From positions 1-11,414 of the forward strand of contig DSDS01000087.1 in the NCBI GenBank assembly GCA_011048585.1: 11,414 nt of DNA. Direction: 5' to 3'. Both the position numbers and the translations under genes were made by a program. The number at the start of each line of letters is the position of its first letter. Within the stretch, counting starts at the first letter, position 1. The notes under the pieces are model-generated. The model had not been told where the DNA came from, did no database searches, and worked only from the letters and a program-made list of their open reading frames with translations. This DNA is from Desulfurivibrio alkaliphilus (GTDB lineage: Bacteria > Desulfobacterota > Desulfobulbia > Desulfobulbales > Desulfurivibrionaceae). This document shows positions 1 to 9,152 of this stretch, one piece after another.

Positions 1-29
1 CGGGTGCCGATCCGGATAACTTTCTGCAT
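1..29 (-). CDS. hemC: Start of hydroxymethylbilane synthase (porphobilinogen deaminase), cut by window edge
   Basis: Only nine codons and two bases are inside the window. They read MQKVIRIGT, with the next codon beginning CG (probably Arg). HemC proteins characteristically open with a lysine-rich start followed by IRIGTRGS, so the match is good though short. An AAGGA ribosome binding site lies about 8 bases upstream of the ATG. HemC joins four porphobilinogen molecules into hydroxymethylbilane in the cytoplasm, in heme, siroheme and corrinoid synthesis. The gene starts 33 bases after the rubrerythrin stop on the same strand with no terminator between them, so it may be co-transcribed. The identification rests on ten residues and could be overturned by the flanking sequence. 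Confidence 0.65.
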
Positions 30-62
30 ACGGGGTTCCTTGTTTTACGGTTATTGGTTCGC

Positions 63-560
63 TTAATCGATCTTGGTAAAGGCCCGGCTATTGGCGCCGC
101 AGACCAGGCATTTTTCCGGCGGGATCGAACCGGGTTCGGTATGACCGCAAACTTCGCAGACGTAATAGTCGGCCTCGGGCAAATTGTCCAGGTTTTCCAT
201 GGCCTGACGATACAGTTCGGCGTGGGTCTTTTCCACCTTGTTGGCGTGAGTGAACGACGTCTGAGCCGCCTTGTTACCCTCGGCCCGGGCGACCTCGATC
301 ATGGGGGGATACATCACTTCAAATTCGTGCATCTCCCCTTCCATGGCCACCCGCAGGTTATCTTTGGTGTCCCCGATCGCCTTCAACGCCCGCAGATGAG
401 CGTGGGCATGGATGGTTTCGGCGTGGGCGACGGCCCGGAACAGCCTGGCCACCTGGGGATAGCCGTCTTTGTCGGCTTTTTTGGCAAAAGCCAGGTATTT
501 ACGGTTGGCCTGGGATTCCCCGGCAAAGGCAGCCCACAGATTCTCTTCGGTCTTGCTCAT
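63..560 (-). CDS. rbr: Rubrerythrin (diiron peroxidase with C-terminal rubredoxin-like domain)
   Basis: The 165-residue protein has the two-domain rubrerythrin layout. Residues 1 to about 128 form the ferritin-like four-helix diiron domain, with likely iron ligands in GESQAN (E15), AHAETIHAHAH (E48, H51), EFE (about E81) and VEKTH (E110, H113). Residues 132-165 are a rubredoxin-like knuckle with cysteines 135, 138, 151 and 154 in CEVC and CLVC. The family reduces hydrogen peroxide in the cytoplasm of anaerobes using electrons from rubredoxin or NADH systems. The ATG at 560 is chosen because AGGAGG (569-574) sits 8 bases upstream and the family begins about here. A longer reading frame to 647 crosses the promoter and is not used. 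A divergent control region with an inverted repeat lies upstream, and the hemC-like gene follows downstream. Confidence 0.95.
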   Translation of the reverse strand: MSKTEENLWAAFAGESQANRKYLAFAKKADKDGYPQVARLFRAVAHAETIHAHAHLRALKAIGDTKDNLRVAMEGEMHEFEVMYPPMIEVARAEGNKAAQTSFTHANKVEKTHAELYRQAMENLDNLPEADYYVCEVCGHTEPGSIPPEKCLVCGANSRAFTKID

Positions 561-581
561 GGCGTAAACCTCCTGGTCTGA

Positions 582-647
582 ATCGATAATTACGTTTAAG
601 TTATTAAGGCGGTCCGCTAAAATAGTTATTATCGATCGGAATTGCAA
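582..647 (-). promoter_or_regulatory. Rubrerythrin promoter with perfect inverted repeat (operator candidate)
   Basis: On the minus strand TTGCAA (642-647) and TATTTT (619-624) are 17 bases apart and form a plausible sigma-70 type promoter. ATCGATAAT (582-590) and ATTATCGAT (628-636) are a perfect 9-base inverted repeat, 37 bases apart. One arm lies between the -35 and -10 boxes and the other just after the expected transcription start. A second, imperfect palindrome (TAATTAC, 6 bases, GTTATTA, at 587-606) overlaps the downstream arm. AT-rich palindromes at rubrerythrin promoters are often PerR/Fur-family sites, but no exact PerR or Fur consensus is present, so the regulator is unknown. Confidence 0.45.
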
Positions 648-685
648 GCAGAAGCAAGAAAAACGATTTTACGGGTTTCACCGTC

Positions 686-1882
686 ATGATTTTCAGGTTT
701 ACCCTCTCTTTATGGTTTTGCCTCCTCACCCTTTTCCCGTCGCCATCGGGGGCGGAGGTGCTGCCGGCCTCGATCTTCGAGGATGGCGGCTACCTGGTGA
801 CCAAAGGGGGGCAAATCGTGGCGGCCCGCAATCCGGAGCGGTTGCTGGTGCCAGCCAGCACCTGGAAGATCGCCACCGGCCTGCTGGCCTTGGAGCGGCT
901 GGGCCCCGACTACCGCTTTGCAACCCACTTTCATCTGGCCCAGGGTGATCTCTTCATCCGGGGCTTCGGCGACCCCCTGCTGGTCTCGGAGGAGGTGGCG
1001 CTGATCGCTGCCCGCCTCTCCGGGCTGGGGGTTAAGGAGATCGGTGATATTGTTCTCGATGACACCTTTTTTCAGTTGGAGCGGGAACGGCCGGCCGGAG
1101 CCGGGGTTTCCCGGCGCTCCTATGATGCCGCCAACGGCGCCCTGGTGGTAAACTTCAACACCATCAACATCACGGTGGATCAGCAGGGCGGGGTCGGCTC
1201 CGCCGAGGAGCAAACCCCCACCCTGCCGGTAATGCGGGCCAAGGGCCGGGGCATGCCCCCCGGCACCCACCGGATCAACCTCTCCCAGCAAAGGCGGTAC
1301 AGCCAGGAGTACTGTGGAGAGCTGTTCGCGGAGATGCTCAGGCGGCAAGGGGTAAGGGTAAACGGCACCATCCGCGCCGGAGCGGTTCCCGCCGGAGCGC
1401 AGCCCGTTTACCGCCATCTCTCCACCCGGCCGCTCAGCGAGACGGTGGCGGCGATGCTGCTCTACTCCAACAATTTCATCGCCAACCAGTTACTCCTGGC
1501 CAGCGGCGCCGCCACCTTCGGCGAGCCGGCCACCTGGGACAAGGGGCGGGAGAGCCTGCGGCTCCACCTGGAGAAGTTGGGACTTAAGGAGGGAAGCTTC
1601 ATGGTGGAGGAAGGCTCGGGCCTGAGCCGGGAGAACCGGATCACCCCCTCGGCCCTGCTCCGCTTATTGGAACTATTCAGGCCTTACGCCCAACTGTTGC
1701 CCGCCGACCAGGGACGTCTGCTCAAATCGGGAACCTTGACCGGAGTTTATGCCTATGCCGGTTATTTCAACAACGGCGGCACCCTGGACCCCTTTGTCCT
1801 GATCCTCAACCAGAGCGCCAACCGGCGGGACTGCGCCCTGGAGTTGCTGGAGAGGCACTATCGGCAAACCCAGGCCCACTGA
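686..1882 (+). CDS. dacB: D-alanyl-D-alanine carboxypeptidase/endopeptidase, PBP4 type (peptidase S13)
   Basis: The 398-residue protein starts with a Sec-type signal peptide (hydrophobic residues about 6-18, likely cleavage near SGA-EV at 23-24), so it should act in the periplasm. The three penicillin-binding motifs are in order: SxxK as STWK (S58 nucleophile, K61), SxN as SNN (261-263) and KTG-type KSGT (347-350). GSGLSRENR (310-318) is a further PBP4-family signature. The family trims the terminal D-Ala from peptidoglycan stems or cuts peptide cross-links. It is shorter than the E. coli enzyme (about 477 residues) because the stretch between the first two motifs is reduced. No clear ribosome binding site precedes the ATG, but the signal peptide fits this start. 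It is divergent from rubrerythrin and ends 9 bases before the stop of the convergent methyltransferase gene. Confidence 0.9.
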   Translation: MIFRFTLSLWFCLLTLFPSPSGAEVLPASIFEDGGYLVTKGGQIVAARNPERLLVPASTWKIATGLLALERLGPDYRFATHFHLAQGDLFIRGFGDPLLVSEEVALIAARLSGLGVKEIGDIVLDDTFFQLERERPAGAGVSRRSYDAANGALVVNFNTINITVDQQGGVGSAEEQTPTLPVMRAKGRGMPPGTHRINLSQQRRYSQEYCGELFAEMLRRQGVRVNGTIRAGAVPAGAQPVYRHLSTRPLSETVAAMLLYSNNFIANQLLLASGAATFGEPATWDKGRESLRLHLEKLGLKEGSFMVEEGSGLSRENRITPSALLRLLELFRPYAQLLPADQGRLLKSGTLTGVYAYAGYFNNGGTLDPFVLILNQSANRRDCALELLERHYRQTQAH

Positions 1883-1891
1883 GAAAGCCCC

Positions 1892-3229
1892 TCAACCATG
1901 ATGACGCAGAAGGGTAATGGTCTCCAGGTGGTGGGTCTGGGGGAACATATCGATCAGTTGCATGCTCGCCACCCGGTAGCCCTTTTGGCCTAAAACCGCC
2001 AGATCGCGGACCATGGTGGCGGGATCGCAGGAGATCATAACAATACGGTTGGGCAGGGGGGAGCCAACGAAGCGCACCAGCTCCAGGCAACCTCCCCGGG
2101 GCGGATCGAGCAGCAGAATATCGGGATGGATAGCGGCGGCATGAAGGGCGGCCAGCCCTTCCCGGGCCCCGGCCCGGCTGAACCGGCAATTTTCAATTCC
2201 GTTGGCCAGGGCGTTGTGTTTGGCTCCGCGAATAGCGGCGGCCTGGATATCCACCCCGTAAACCCGACCACACCGCAGGGCCAGGGGCAGGGAAAAGTTG
2301 CCCATCCCACAGTGGAGATCGGCCAGCACCTCGTCGCCTTCCGGCTGGAGCAGGGCAAACAGCCGGGCCAGCAACCGCTGATTCTGCCCCTCGTTGACCT
2401 GGCAAAAAGCAGTGGGTTCGGCGGTCAAGTCGAGGGAGCGGCCGGCCAGGGCGGCGGGAAGAAGAAAGTGGAGCCGCAGCTGCTCGGTTCCATCACGCCC
2501 TTGAGCCCCCGATTGGCGGTCGATAAAAGGGCCGGCCTGATGCCCGAGCGGCAGAAAAGCGATCCCTTTCAGCTCCGCCAGCTCCCGGCAAAGCTGCCAG
2601 GCGGCCTCTCTCTCCGCCGGCCGGGGCCGGCGCCGGTGGTGCAGCAGCAGGACCACCCGCCCGCTTTGCGGATCCAGGCTGAACTCCAAGGCCTCGCCCT
2701 GCTCCGCCAGCCGCCGCCAGGGGGAACTGGCCGACAGTTGCCGCCAGACCCGGTTGATGGCCGGACGAGCCAAGAGACATTGCTCCACCTCGGTGAACCG
2801 GTGGCTGCCGGCCTGGAAAAAGCCCAGGCGGCCCGCAGCCACCTGGAGCCTGATCCGCTGGCGATAATTAAGCTCCTGCTCCGAGGCCAGCGGGGGAGCC
2901 AAAACCGGCTCCACCTGGGCGGCCAGGCCGTGGCGTTGCAGCAGTTCCCGCAGGATTTGCTGCTTTAACTCCAGTTGGCAGGGATAGCTGGCATGTTGCA
3001 GGTCGCAACCGCCGCAGCGGTCATACCACGGACAGGGGGGCAAGCGGCGCTCGGGACTGGGCTCCAGCAGCTCCACCAGCGTGGCCTCCTGGTAGCTTCG
3101 GTGGCTGCGGCGCACCTTGACCCGCACCAGCTCGCCGGGCAACACCGCCGGCACCAGCACCGTGCAGCCATCTTCCCGGCGGCCCAGTCCCAGGCCGCCG
3201 GCCACCACCTTTTCAACGCAGATTTTCAA
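1892..3229 (-). CDS. rlmD: 23S rRNA uracil-5-methyltransferase, RlmD/RumA family
   Basis: The 445-residue protein has a TRAM RNA-binding domain at about residues 1-58, a four-cysteine iron-sulfur site (C66, C72, C75, C151) and a C-terminal class I SAM-methyltransferase domain (about 265-445). Methyltransferase landmarks are the SAM loop LHCGMGNF (305-312), FCQVN (275-279), DPPRGG (375-380) and the catalytic cysteine C401 in SCDPATMVRDL. The family transfers a methyl group from S-adenosylmethionine to C5 of a uridine in 23S rRNA (U1939 for E. coli RlmD); the exact target of this paralogue cannot be read from sequence. The start is TTG at 3229, giving the usual N-terminus MKICVEKVVAGG. It overlaps the leuD TGA by four bases (TTGA), which suggests translational coupling. 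It is the last gene of the mcp operon. Confidence 0.92.
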   Translation of the reverse strand: MKICVEKVVAGGLGLGRREDGCTVLVPAVLPGELVRVKVRRSHRSYQEATLVELLEPSPERRLPPCPWYDRCGGCDLQHASYPCQLELKQQILRELLQRHGLAAQVEPVLAPPLASEQELNYRQRIRLQVAAGRLGFFQAGSHRFTEVEQCLLARPAINRVWRQLSASSPWRRLAEQGEALEFSLDPQSGRVVLLLHHRRRPRPAEREAAWQLCRELAELKGIAFLPLGHQAGPFIDRQSGAQGRDGTEQLRLHFLLPAALAGRSLDLTAEPTAFCQVNEGQNQRLLARLFALLQPEGDEVLADLHCGMGNFSLPLALRCGRVYGVDIQAAAIRGAKHNALANGIENCRFSRAGAREGLAALHAAAIHPDILLLDPPRGGCLELVRFVGSPLPNRIVMISCDPATMVRDLAVLGQKGYRVASMQLIDMFPQTHHLETITLLRHHG

Positions 3230-3741
3230 TAATGCTGATCGGCGTAGTTCAACCAGCCGCCGGCCTCCACCAAGCGCCGGTCAAACTCATTGATGGTGAA
3301 AGAAAATTCGGCCTGCCGCTTACCCTTGGCCCGCAGCTTACCCGCCGCCAGGTCAACCTCGATTTGCACCTCGCCGCCCAGATTGAAAAGGGTATCGAGA
3401 TCGGCCTGGGGCAACTCGATGGCCAGCAGGCCGCAGTTGAACATGTTCTGGCGGAAGATACGGGCAAAGCTGGCGGCGATCACCGTGTTGATCTCGTTGA
3501 CCTCAAAAACCCAGACCGCGTGCTCCCGAGAGGAACCGCAGCCGAAATTGGCCCGGCTAACAATCACGTTCTTGCCGGCCAGATCGCGTCTGGGATCGAA
3601 TCCGCCCAGCTTAAGGTCTTCCAAGGCATAGGGTTGGAGGGCCATCTTGGTGATCTCGGTGAGATACTTGGCCGGGATGATCTCATCGGTGTTAATATCG
3701 TCGCGATCCAGGAACAGGGCCTGGCCTCCAAACTCTCTCAT
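3226..3741 (-). CDS. leuD: 3-isopropylmalate dehydratase small subunit (archaeal/short type)
   Basis: This 171-residue swivel-domain subunit belongs to the aconitase superfamily and pairs with the large subunit immediately upstream. Recognisable parts are DDINTDEIIPAKYL (14-27), NFGCGSSREH (65-74) and IFRQNMFNCGLL (95-106). With LeuC it isomerises 2-isopropylmalate to 3-isopropylmalate through a dehydrated intermediate in leucine synthesis. The length of about 165-170 residues fits the archaeal-type (LeuD2) group rather than the roughly 200-residue enterobacterial form. The substrate loop after the conserved YL reads TE, so a related activity on homocitrate or methylmalate-type substrates is not excluded. 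The ATG is one base after the leuC stop, with GGAG about 9 bases upstream inside the end of leuC. The stop overlaps the next gene's TTG start. Confidence 0.9.
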   Translation of the reverse strand: MREFGGQALFLDRDDINTDEIIPAKYLTEITKMALQPYALEDLKLGGFDPRRDLAGKNVIVSRANFGCGSSREHAVWVFEVNEINTVIAASFARIFRQNMFNCGLLAIELPQADLDTLFNLGGEVQIEVDLAAGKLRAKGKRQAEFSFTINEFDRRLVEAGGWLNYADQHY

Positions 3742-3742
3742 C

Positions 3743-5041
<1,299 letters not shown>

Positions 5042-5058
5042 CGATTTCTCCGAAAAAA

Positions 5059-6405
5059 TTACAGTTTGGGCAGATTGCGGGTCGCTGCGGCGATCGCCTC
5101 GTCGGGCAGAGCGTAATCCTGCAACTCCCCGGCGAAAAATTTCTCGTAGCTGGCCAGATCAAGCAGGCCATGGCCGGAGAGATTAAAGAGAATGGTCTGG
5201 GGTTTGTCCGGTTCGCGGGTTGCCTCGATAATCGCCGCCCGGACGGCGTGACACGATTCCGGAGCGGGGATGATCCCCTCGGTACGGGCAAAGAGGGTGC
5301 CAGCTTCAAAGCACTCCAACTGGTGGAGGGCGATGGCCTCCATCAGATTTTCCCGCATCAGGGCGCTGATTACCGGCGCCATACCGTGATAGCGCAAACC
5401 GCCAGCGTGGATCCCCGGCGGCATGAAATCGTGGCCCAGGGTATACATGTAAAGTAGGGGGGTACGCTGGGAGACATCGCCGAAATCGTAGGCGAAGCTC
5501 CCCTTGGTCAGGGTCGGGCAGGAGGAGGGCTCCACCCCCAGCAGACGGATCTCACGCCCGGCCAGCTTGTCCGGCAGAAAAGGGGAAGCCAGACCGGCAA
5601 AGTTGGACCCGCCCCCGCAGCAACCGATCACCACATCGGGATACTCCCCCACCATGGCCAACTGCTCCTTGGCCTCCAGCCCGATCACCGTCTGGTGCAG
5701 GCAGACATGGTTGAGGACCGAACCCAGAGCGTACTTGGTGTCTTCCCGGGAAACCGCGTCCTCCAGGGCCTCACTGATGGCGATCCCCAGGGAACCGTGG
5801 GTGTCGGGGTCCTGGGCCAGAATTTTCCGGCCGGTGGGGGTATCGGGGCTGGGACTGGCCACGATCTCGGCCCCGTAGGTGTTCATCATCACCTTGCGGT
5901 AGGGTTTCTGATCATAGGAGACCCGGACCATATAAACCTTGCAATCCAGCCCGAACTTCTGGGCGGCGAAAGAGAGAGCACACCCCCACTGCCCGGCCCC
6001 GGTCTCGGTGGCCAGTCTTTTGATCCCTTCCCGCTGGTTGAAATAGGCCTGGGCCACGGCACTGTTGGTCTTGTGGCTGCCCGAGGGCGAAACTCCCTCA
6101 TACTTGTAGTAGATCTTGGTTTTGGTCTTGAGCGCATCCTCTAGAAAGGTGGCCCGGATCAAGGGAGAGGGCCGCCAGACCTGCCAAATATCGAGAACCG
6201 GCTCGGGAATATCGATCCACCGCTCGCCGCTCATCTCCTGCTCCAGCAGGCCCATGGGGAAGATCGCCCCCATCTTGTCGGGGCCGATGGGCTGGCCGGT
6301 GGCCGGATCCAGGGGCGGAGCCACCCCGTTGGGGATATCGGCGATTACGTTGTACCACTGTTTGACCCGGCGGTCGGCCGGAAGATTGATCTGCTTCTGC
6401 CGCAT
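5059..6405 (-). CDS. trpB: Tryptophan synthase beta chain, TrpB2 type
   Basis: The 448-residue PLP enzyme is of the longer TrpB2 class (TrpB1 is about 400 residues). The PLP lysine is K112 in SGSHKTN. ETGAGQWG (134-141) holds the catalytic glutamate, GGGSN (264-268) is the cofactor phosphate loop, and EGIIPAPESCHA (376-387) and SGHG (410-413) are conserved near the C-terminus. The extended N-terminus with WYNVIADIP and RPSPL is typical of TrpB2. The enzyme condenses indole with L-serine to tryptophan. TrpB2 proteins often lack a TrpA partner and may salvage free indole, and no trpA is present here. The ATG has AGGAGG 8 bases upstream, and this site overlaps the TAG stop of the preceding mcp gene, so translation is likely coupled. 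Confidence 0.94.
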   Translation of the reverse strand: MRQKQINLPADRRVKQWYNVIADIPNGVAPPLDPATGQPIGPDKMGAIFPMGLLEQEMSGERWIDIPEPVLDIWQVWRPSPLIRATFLEDALKTKTKIYYKYEGVSPSGSHKTNSAVAQAYFNQREGIKRLATETGAGQWGCALSFAAQKFGLDCKVYMVRVSYDQKPYRKVMMNTYGAEIVASPSPDTPTGRKILAQDPDTHGSLGIAISEALEDAVSREDTKYALGSVLNHVCLHQTVIGLEAKEQLAMVGEYPDVVIGCCGGGSNFAGLASPFLPDKLAGREIRLLGVEPSSCPTLTKGSFAYDFGDVSQRTPLLYMYTLGHDFMPPGIHAGGLRYHGMAPVISALMRENLMEAIALHQLECFEAGTLFARTEGIIPAPESCHAVRAAIIEATREPDKPQTILFNLSGHGLLDLASYEKFFAGELQDYALPDEAIAAATRNLPKL

Positions 6406-6417
6406 GGATTGAGCCTC

Positions 6418-8217
6418 CTAAAAATCTTCAAAGTCATCTTCGTCGAAAGGGATCACCTGCTCAGCCCGCCTCCCCTTTTCAGCGGCAACAGTGCCGCCGG
6501 CAGCCCCGGGAGCGGCCATCCGGGTCCCGGGGCGGGCCGATTTGGGAGCGGCGGACTTTTCTTTACCATCATCAGCGCCCGAGGGCAACGCCTTCATGGG
6601 CTTGGAGCCACCCTTGCCGCCAGGGGCCAGGGCGCGGCCCGACCTTTTACTCTCCAGACTCCGGCTGGGCAGGGAAGCCCCCACAATCCCGGCCAGCTCC
6701 CGGATCAGGGTATTGATCTCGGTGGCCTGACCGGAAAGTTCCTCGCTGGCCGAGGCCGCCTCCTCGGAGATGGCCGCGTTGCTCTGGGTCACCTGATCCA
6801 CCTGGGAGACGGCGAGGTTGATCTGATTAACCCCCTGGGCCTGTTCATCGCTGGCCACCGCGATCTCTTTGGCCAACTGGCTGACCTTGTTGACCCCCTC
6901 CACGATCTTGATCAGGATCTCCTTGACCTGGGCCGCCGCCGCTACCCCATTGTCGGCATTTTTCTGCGACTGATCGATGAGCTGAGCGGTGTTGCGGGCC
7001 GCCTCGCTGCTGCGCAGGGCCAATGATCGCACCTCGTCGGCCACCACCGCGAAACCGGCCCCCGCCTCTCCGGCCCGGGCCGCCTCCACCGCCGCGTTCA
7101 AAGCCAGCAGATTGGTCTGAAAGGCGATCTGGTCGATGGTCTTCATAATCACCGCCGTTTCGTCGGCTGATTGTTTGATGCTGCTGATCGCCTCGCCCAT
7201 TCGCTCCATGCTGTGCTGGGCGGTTTCCGCGGAATTACGGGTGTCTTCCACCATCTGGCTGGTCTGTTTAACATTATCGGCGTTGAGCCGGGTCATCGAC
7301 GACATCTCCTCCAGGGAGGCGGAGGTCTCCTCCAAACTGGCCGCCTGGTTGCCCGCGCCATCGGCCAACTCGTGGCTGGCGGAAGAAACCTGGGTGGCGG
7401 CATCCATCAGGTTGCTGGAATTACCCGCCAGATCCTCGATAATTTTGGAGATCGGCCGAATCACCGAATAGGAGACCACCCGCAACACCAGGGTGGCAAA
7501 AAGCAAGGCCATCAGGCCCAACCCGACCACCACAATCCAGGTGGCTTTACCCACCGCCTGCTGCAGTTGCAGGTCGGCGGCTTCCAGGGATTGGATCACC
7601 TGGAAGGCGCCGTGCAATTCACCGACCTTCCAGTTTTCCATCCGCCCCCCGGTGGGGTCGATTCCCCGATCATTACCCCAGAGAGCCATGGAGTTGGCAG
7701 GGTCGCCATGGCAGATCAGACAGGTTTCGGTGAGCCGTACCGCCCGGAAGTAACGCACCGAATTGGTACTCTCATCAATCTCGTAATACTCCTTGAGATT
7801 CTGTTCGGCCATGGTCCGCAAAGCCCTGGCCTCCAAAGGATCGGGCTGATTGCGGGGGTTACGGGGGTGGAACTTGGGCACCCGGAAGGTATAGCCCCCC
7901 TCCTCCGCCTTGCGCATGGCCGCGTTCCAGGCTGAAACCACCGGCACGGTGGCCAGAATTTTATCCTGCTGTCCCTGGGAGGCAAAGCTGCGCAACTGTT
8001 CGGTGGAAAAAAGGCCCAGGCGCCACATGGCCTCCATCTCATCCCGGGTGGACTCAGCGGTAAGACAGATGGCCCGGGCCTTGTCGGTGAAGGCCGTCAG
8101 AGTTTTCTCCCGTGACTCGACCATATAAAGCCGAAAAAGCACGATAATGAGAATGGTAGGCAGCACCACCCCCAACAACACGATTTTCCCCCGCAACGAC
8201 CATTGCTTCATCTCCAT
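6418..8217 (-). CDS. Methyl-accepting chemotaxis protein with periplasmic c-type heme (DUF3365/Tll0287-like) sensor
   Basis: The 599-residue receptor has a transmembrane segment at about 10-31, a periplasmic domain at about 32-224, a second transmembrane segment at about 226-249 and a cytoplasmic signalling domain. The periplasmic part matches the DUF3365 pattern (FRVPKFHPRNPRNQPDP at 111-127) and carries a covalent heme motif, CLICH at 166-170. After the second membrane segment comes only RPI and a short linker, not a full HAMP domain. The hairpin tip, which contacts CheA and CheW, lies around 361-400 (IDQIAFQTNLLALNAAVEAA and the following VVADEVRSLA). An Ala/Gly/Lys-rich tail ends in DEDDFEDF, resembling acidic C-termini of other delta-proteobacterial receptors. 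It probably senses redox state or a small heme ligand. The ATG at 8217 is preceded by only a weak purine-rich site; an ATG at 8211 is an alternative. Confidence 0.93.
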   Translation of the reverse strand: MEMKQWSLRGKIVLLGVVLPTILIIVLFRLYMVESREKTLTAFTDKARAICLTAESTRDEMEAMWRLGLFSTEQLRSFASQGQQDKILATVPVVSAWNAAMRKAEEGGYTFRVPKFHPRNPRNQPDPLEARALRTMAEQNLKEYYEIDESTNSVRYFRAVRLTETCLICHGDPANSMALWGNDRGIDPTGGRMENWKVGELHGAFQVIQSLEAADLQLQQAVGKATWIVVVGLGLMALLFATLVLRVVSYSVIRPISKIIEDLAGNSSNLMDAATQVSSASHELADGAGNQAASLEETSASLEEMSSMTRLNADNVKQTSQMVEDTRNSAETAQHSMERMGEAISSIKQSADETAVIMKTIDQIAFQTNLLALNAAVEAARAGEAGAGFAVVADEVRSLALRSSEAARNTAQLIDQSQKNADNGVAAAAQVKEILIKIVEGVNKVSQLAKEIAVASDEQAQGVNQINLAVSQVDQVTQSNAAISEEAASASEELSGQATEINTLIRELAGIVGASLPSRSLESKRSGRALAPGGKGGSKPMKALPSGADDGKEKSAAPKSARPGTRMAAPGAAGGTVAAEKGRRAEQVIPFDEDDFEDF

Positions 8218-8315
8218 GTCCGCCCGATCCCTTAGTTATTAAATGGTTATCAATTGTACGAAGATAGGCTGTGACAAAGCTAGCATTTAGCGGTTAAAAA
8301 AAACAGGAATAATTT

Positions 8316-9152
8316 TCAAGTTAACCTAAATAATCGCCGGGCGTTGGCGGTGGTGGCCGCGGTTACCTCGGCGAGGGAACACCCTTTGAGTTCGGCAATT
8401 TTGGCGGCAATAAAGGTAAGAAAGGCCGGCTCGTTACGCTTGCCCCGGCAGGGCACTGGGGCCAGGAAGGGACCGTCGGTTTCCAGCAGGAGGCGGTCCA
8501 GGGGCACCCGACTCACCGCCTCACGCAGAGTGGCAGCCGTTTTAAAGGTAACCACCCCGGCGATCGAAATATAAAACCCCATGGCCAGAACCTCTTCGGC
8601 CAAGGCGGCGTCCCCGGAAAAGCAGTGCATCACGCCGCCGGCGGGCAAAGGCCCGGCCTCTTTGAGGATGGCCAAGGTATCCTCGTGGGCCTCACGATCG
8701 TGAATGATCAAGGGCAAGCCCAACTCCCGGGCCAACCGGACCTGGGCCGCGAAATGATGCCGCTGCAGGGGGGCCGGCGAATACTCCTTGGCGTAGTCCA
8801 GACCGATCTCGCCATAGGCCACCACCCGCGGGGCCGAGGCCAATTCCCGCAACCGCAGGTAATCATCCTCCACCAGTTCATTGACGTGGTGGGGGTGCAC
8901 CCCGACGGTGGCATGGATTTTCAGAATGGATTCGCTCTCCGCAGCCGCTTGGGCCAGGGCGACCGCCGTGCGGGAGGTGGGCAGATCAATCCCCACGGTG
9001 ATTATCTCCACCACTCCGGATCCTCGGGCCCGGGCCAGCATGGCGGCATAATCCGCCTGGTAATCGGGAAAGTCGAGGTGACAGTGGGTATCGATCAGGG
9101 AGAGAGAAGAACTCTCCGGCAGCAGGGGGGCGGGCCTGGCTTGGGCGGTCAC
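8316..9152 (-). CDS. tatD: TatD family metal-dependent deoxyribonuclease
   Basis: The 278-residue protein is a TIM-barrel metallohydrolase of the TatD family. Metal-binding residues are all present: H23 and H25 (DTHCHLD), E115 (GEIGLDY), H151 (IIHDRE), H176 (VMHCFSG) and D226 (LETDGPFL). TatD proteins are cytoplasmic 3'-5' DNases linked to DNA repair and quality control; they are not part of the Tat translocase. The start is GTG at 9152, with AAGGAG about 7 bases upstream. No ATG, GTG or TTG lies closer to the conserved LIDTHCHL, so the 18-residue N-terminal extension is kept. The ribosome binding site can be folded into a hairpin (see 9153-9192). No convincing terminator follows, although eight Ts occur about 13 bases after the stop on the coding strand. 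Confidence 0.94.
   Translation of the reverse strand: MTAQARPAPLLPESSSLSLIDTHCHLDFPDYQADYAAMLARARGSGVVEIITVGIDLPTSRTAVALAQAAAESESILKIHATVGVHPHHVNELVEDDYLRLRELASAPRVVAYGEIGLDYAKEYSPAPLQRHHFAAQVRLARELGLPLIIHDREAHEDTLAILKEAGPLPAGGVMHCFSGDAALAEEVLAMGFYISIAGVVTFKTAATLREAVSRVPLDRLLLETDGPFLAPVPCRGKRNEPAFLTFIAAKIAELKGCSLAEVTAATTANARRLFRLT

Noticed and set aside
54..581. 175-codon plus-strand frame opposite rubrerythrin
   Set aside because: The minus-strand rubrerythrin has complete diiron and cysteine motifs, while the plus frame has no family resemblance and starts without a ribosome binding site.
561..647. N-terminal extension of rubrerythrin to a start at 647
   Set aside because: The added 29 residues would be encoded by the promoter and operator region, and the ATG at 560 has an ideal AGGAGG site.
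642..670. Rightward promoter for the PBP4 gene using the self-complementary TTGCAA as -35 and GATTTT as -10
   Set aside because: The spacing is 17 bases, but the -10 box matches only 3 of 6 positions, so it is too weak to annotate.
1880..1894. Bidirectional terminator between the convergent PBP4 and rlmD-like genes
   Set aside because: Only 9 bases separate the stops and no stem followed by a T-run could be found on either strand.
2126..2968. 280-codon plus-strand frame opposite the rlmD-like gene
   Set aside because: Low-complexity Gly/Pro/Gln-rich shadow of a well supported gene, with no ribosome binding site or domain.
8263..8289. Sigma-28 (FliA) flagellar-type promoter upstream of mcp
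   Set aside because: TAAA and GCCTATC are present on the minus strand, but the spacing is one base too long and each box matches only about 5 of 8 positions.
8295..8320. Intrinsic terminator after tatD (run of eight Ts on the coding strand)
   Set aside because: No GC-rich hairpin precedes the T-run; the flanking sequence is AT-rich and pairs poorly.
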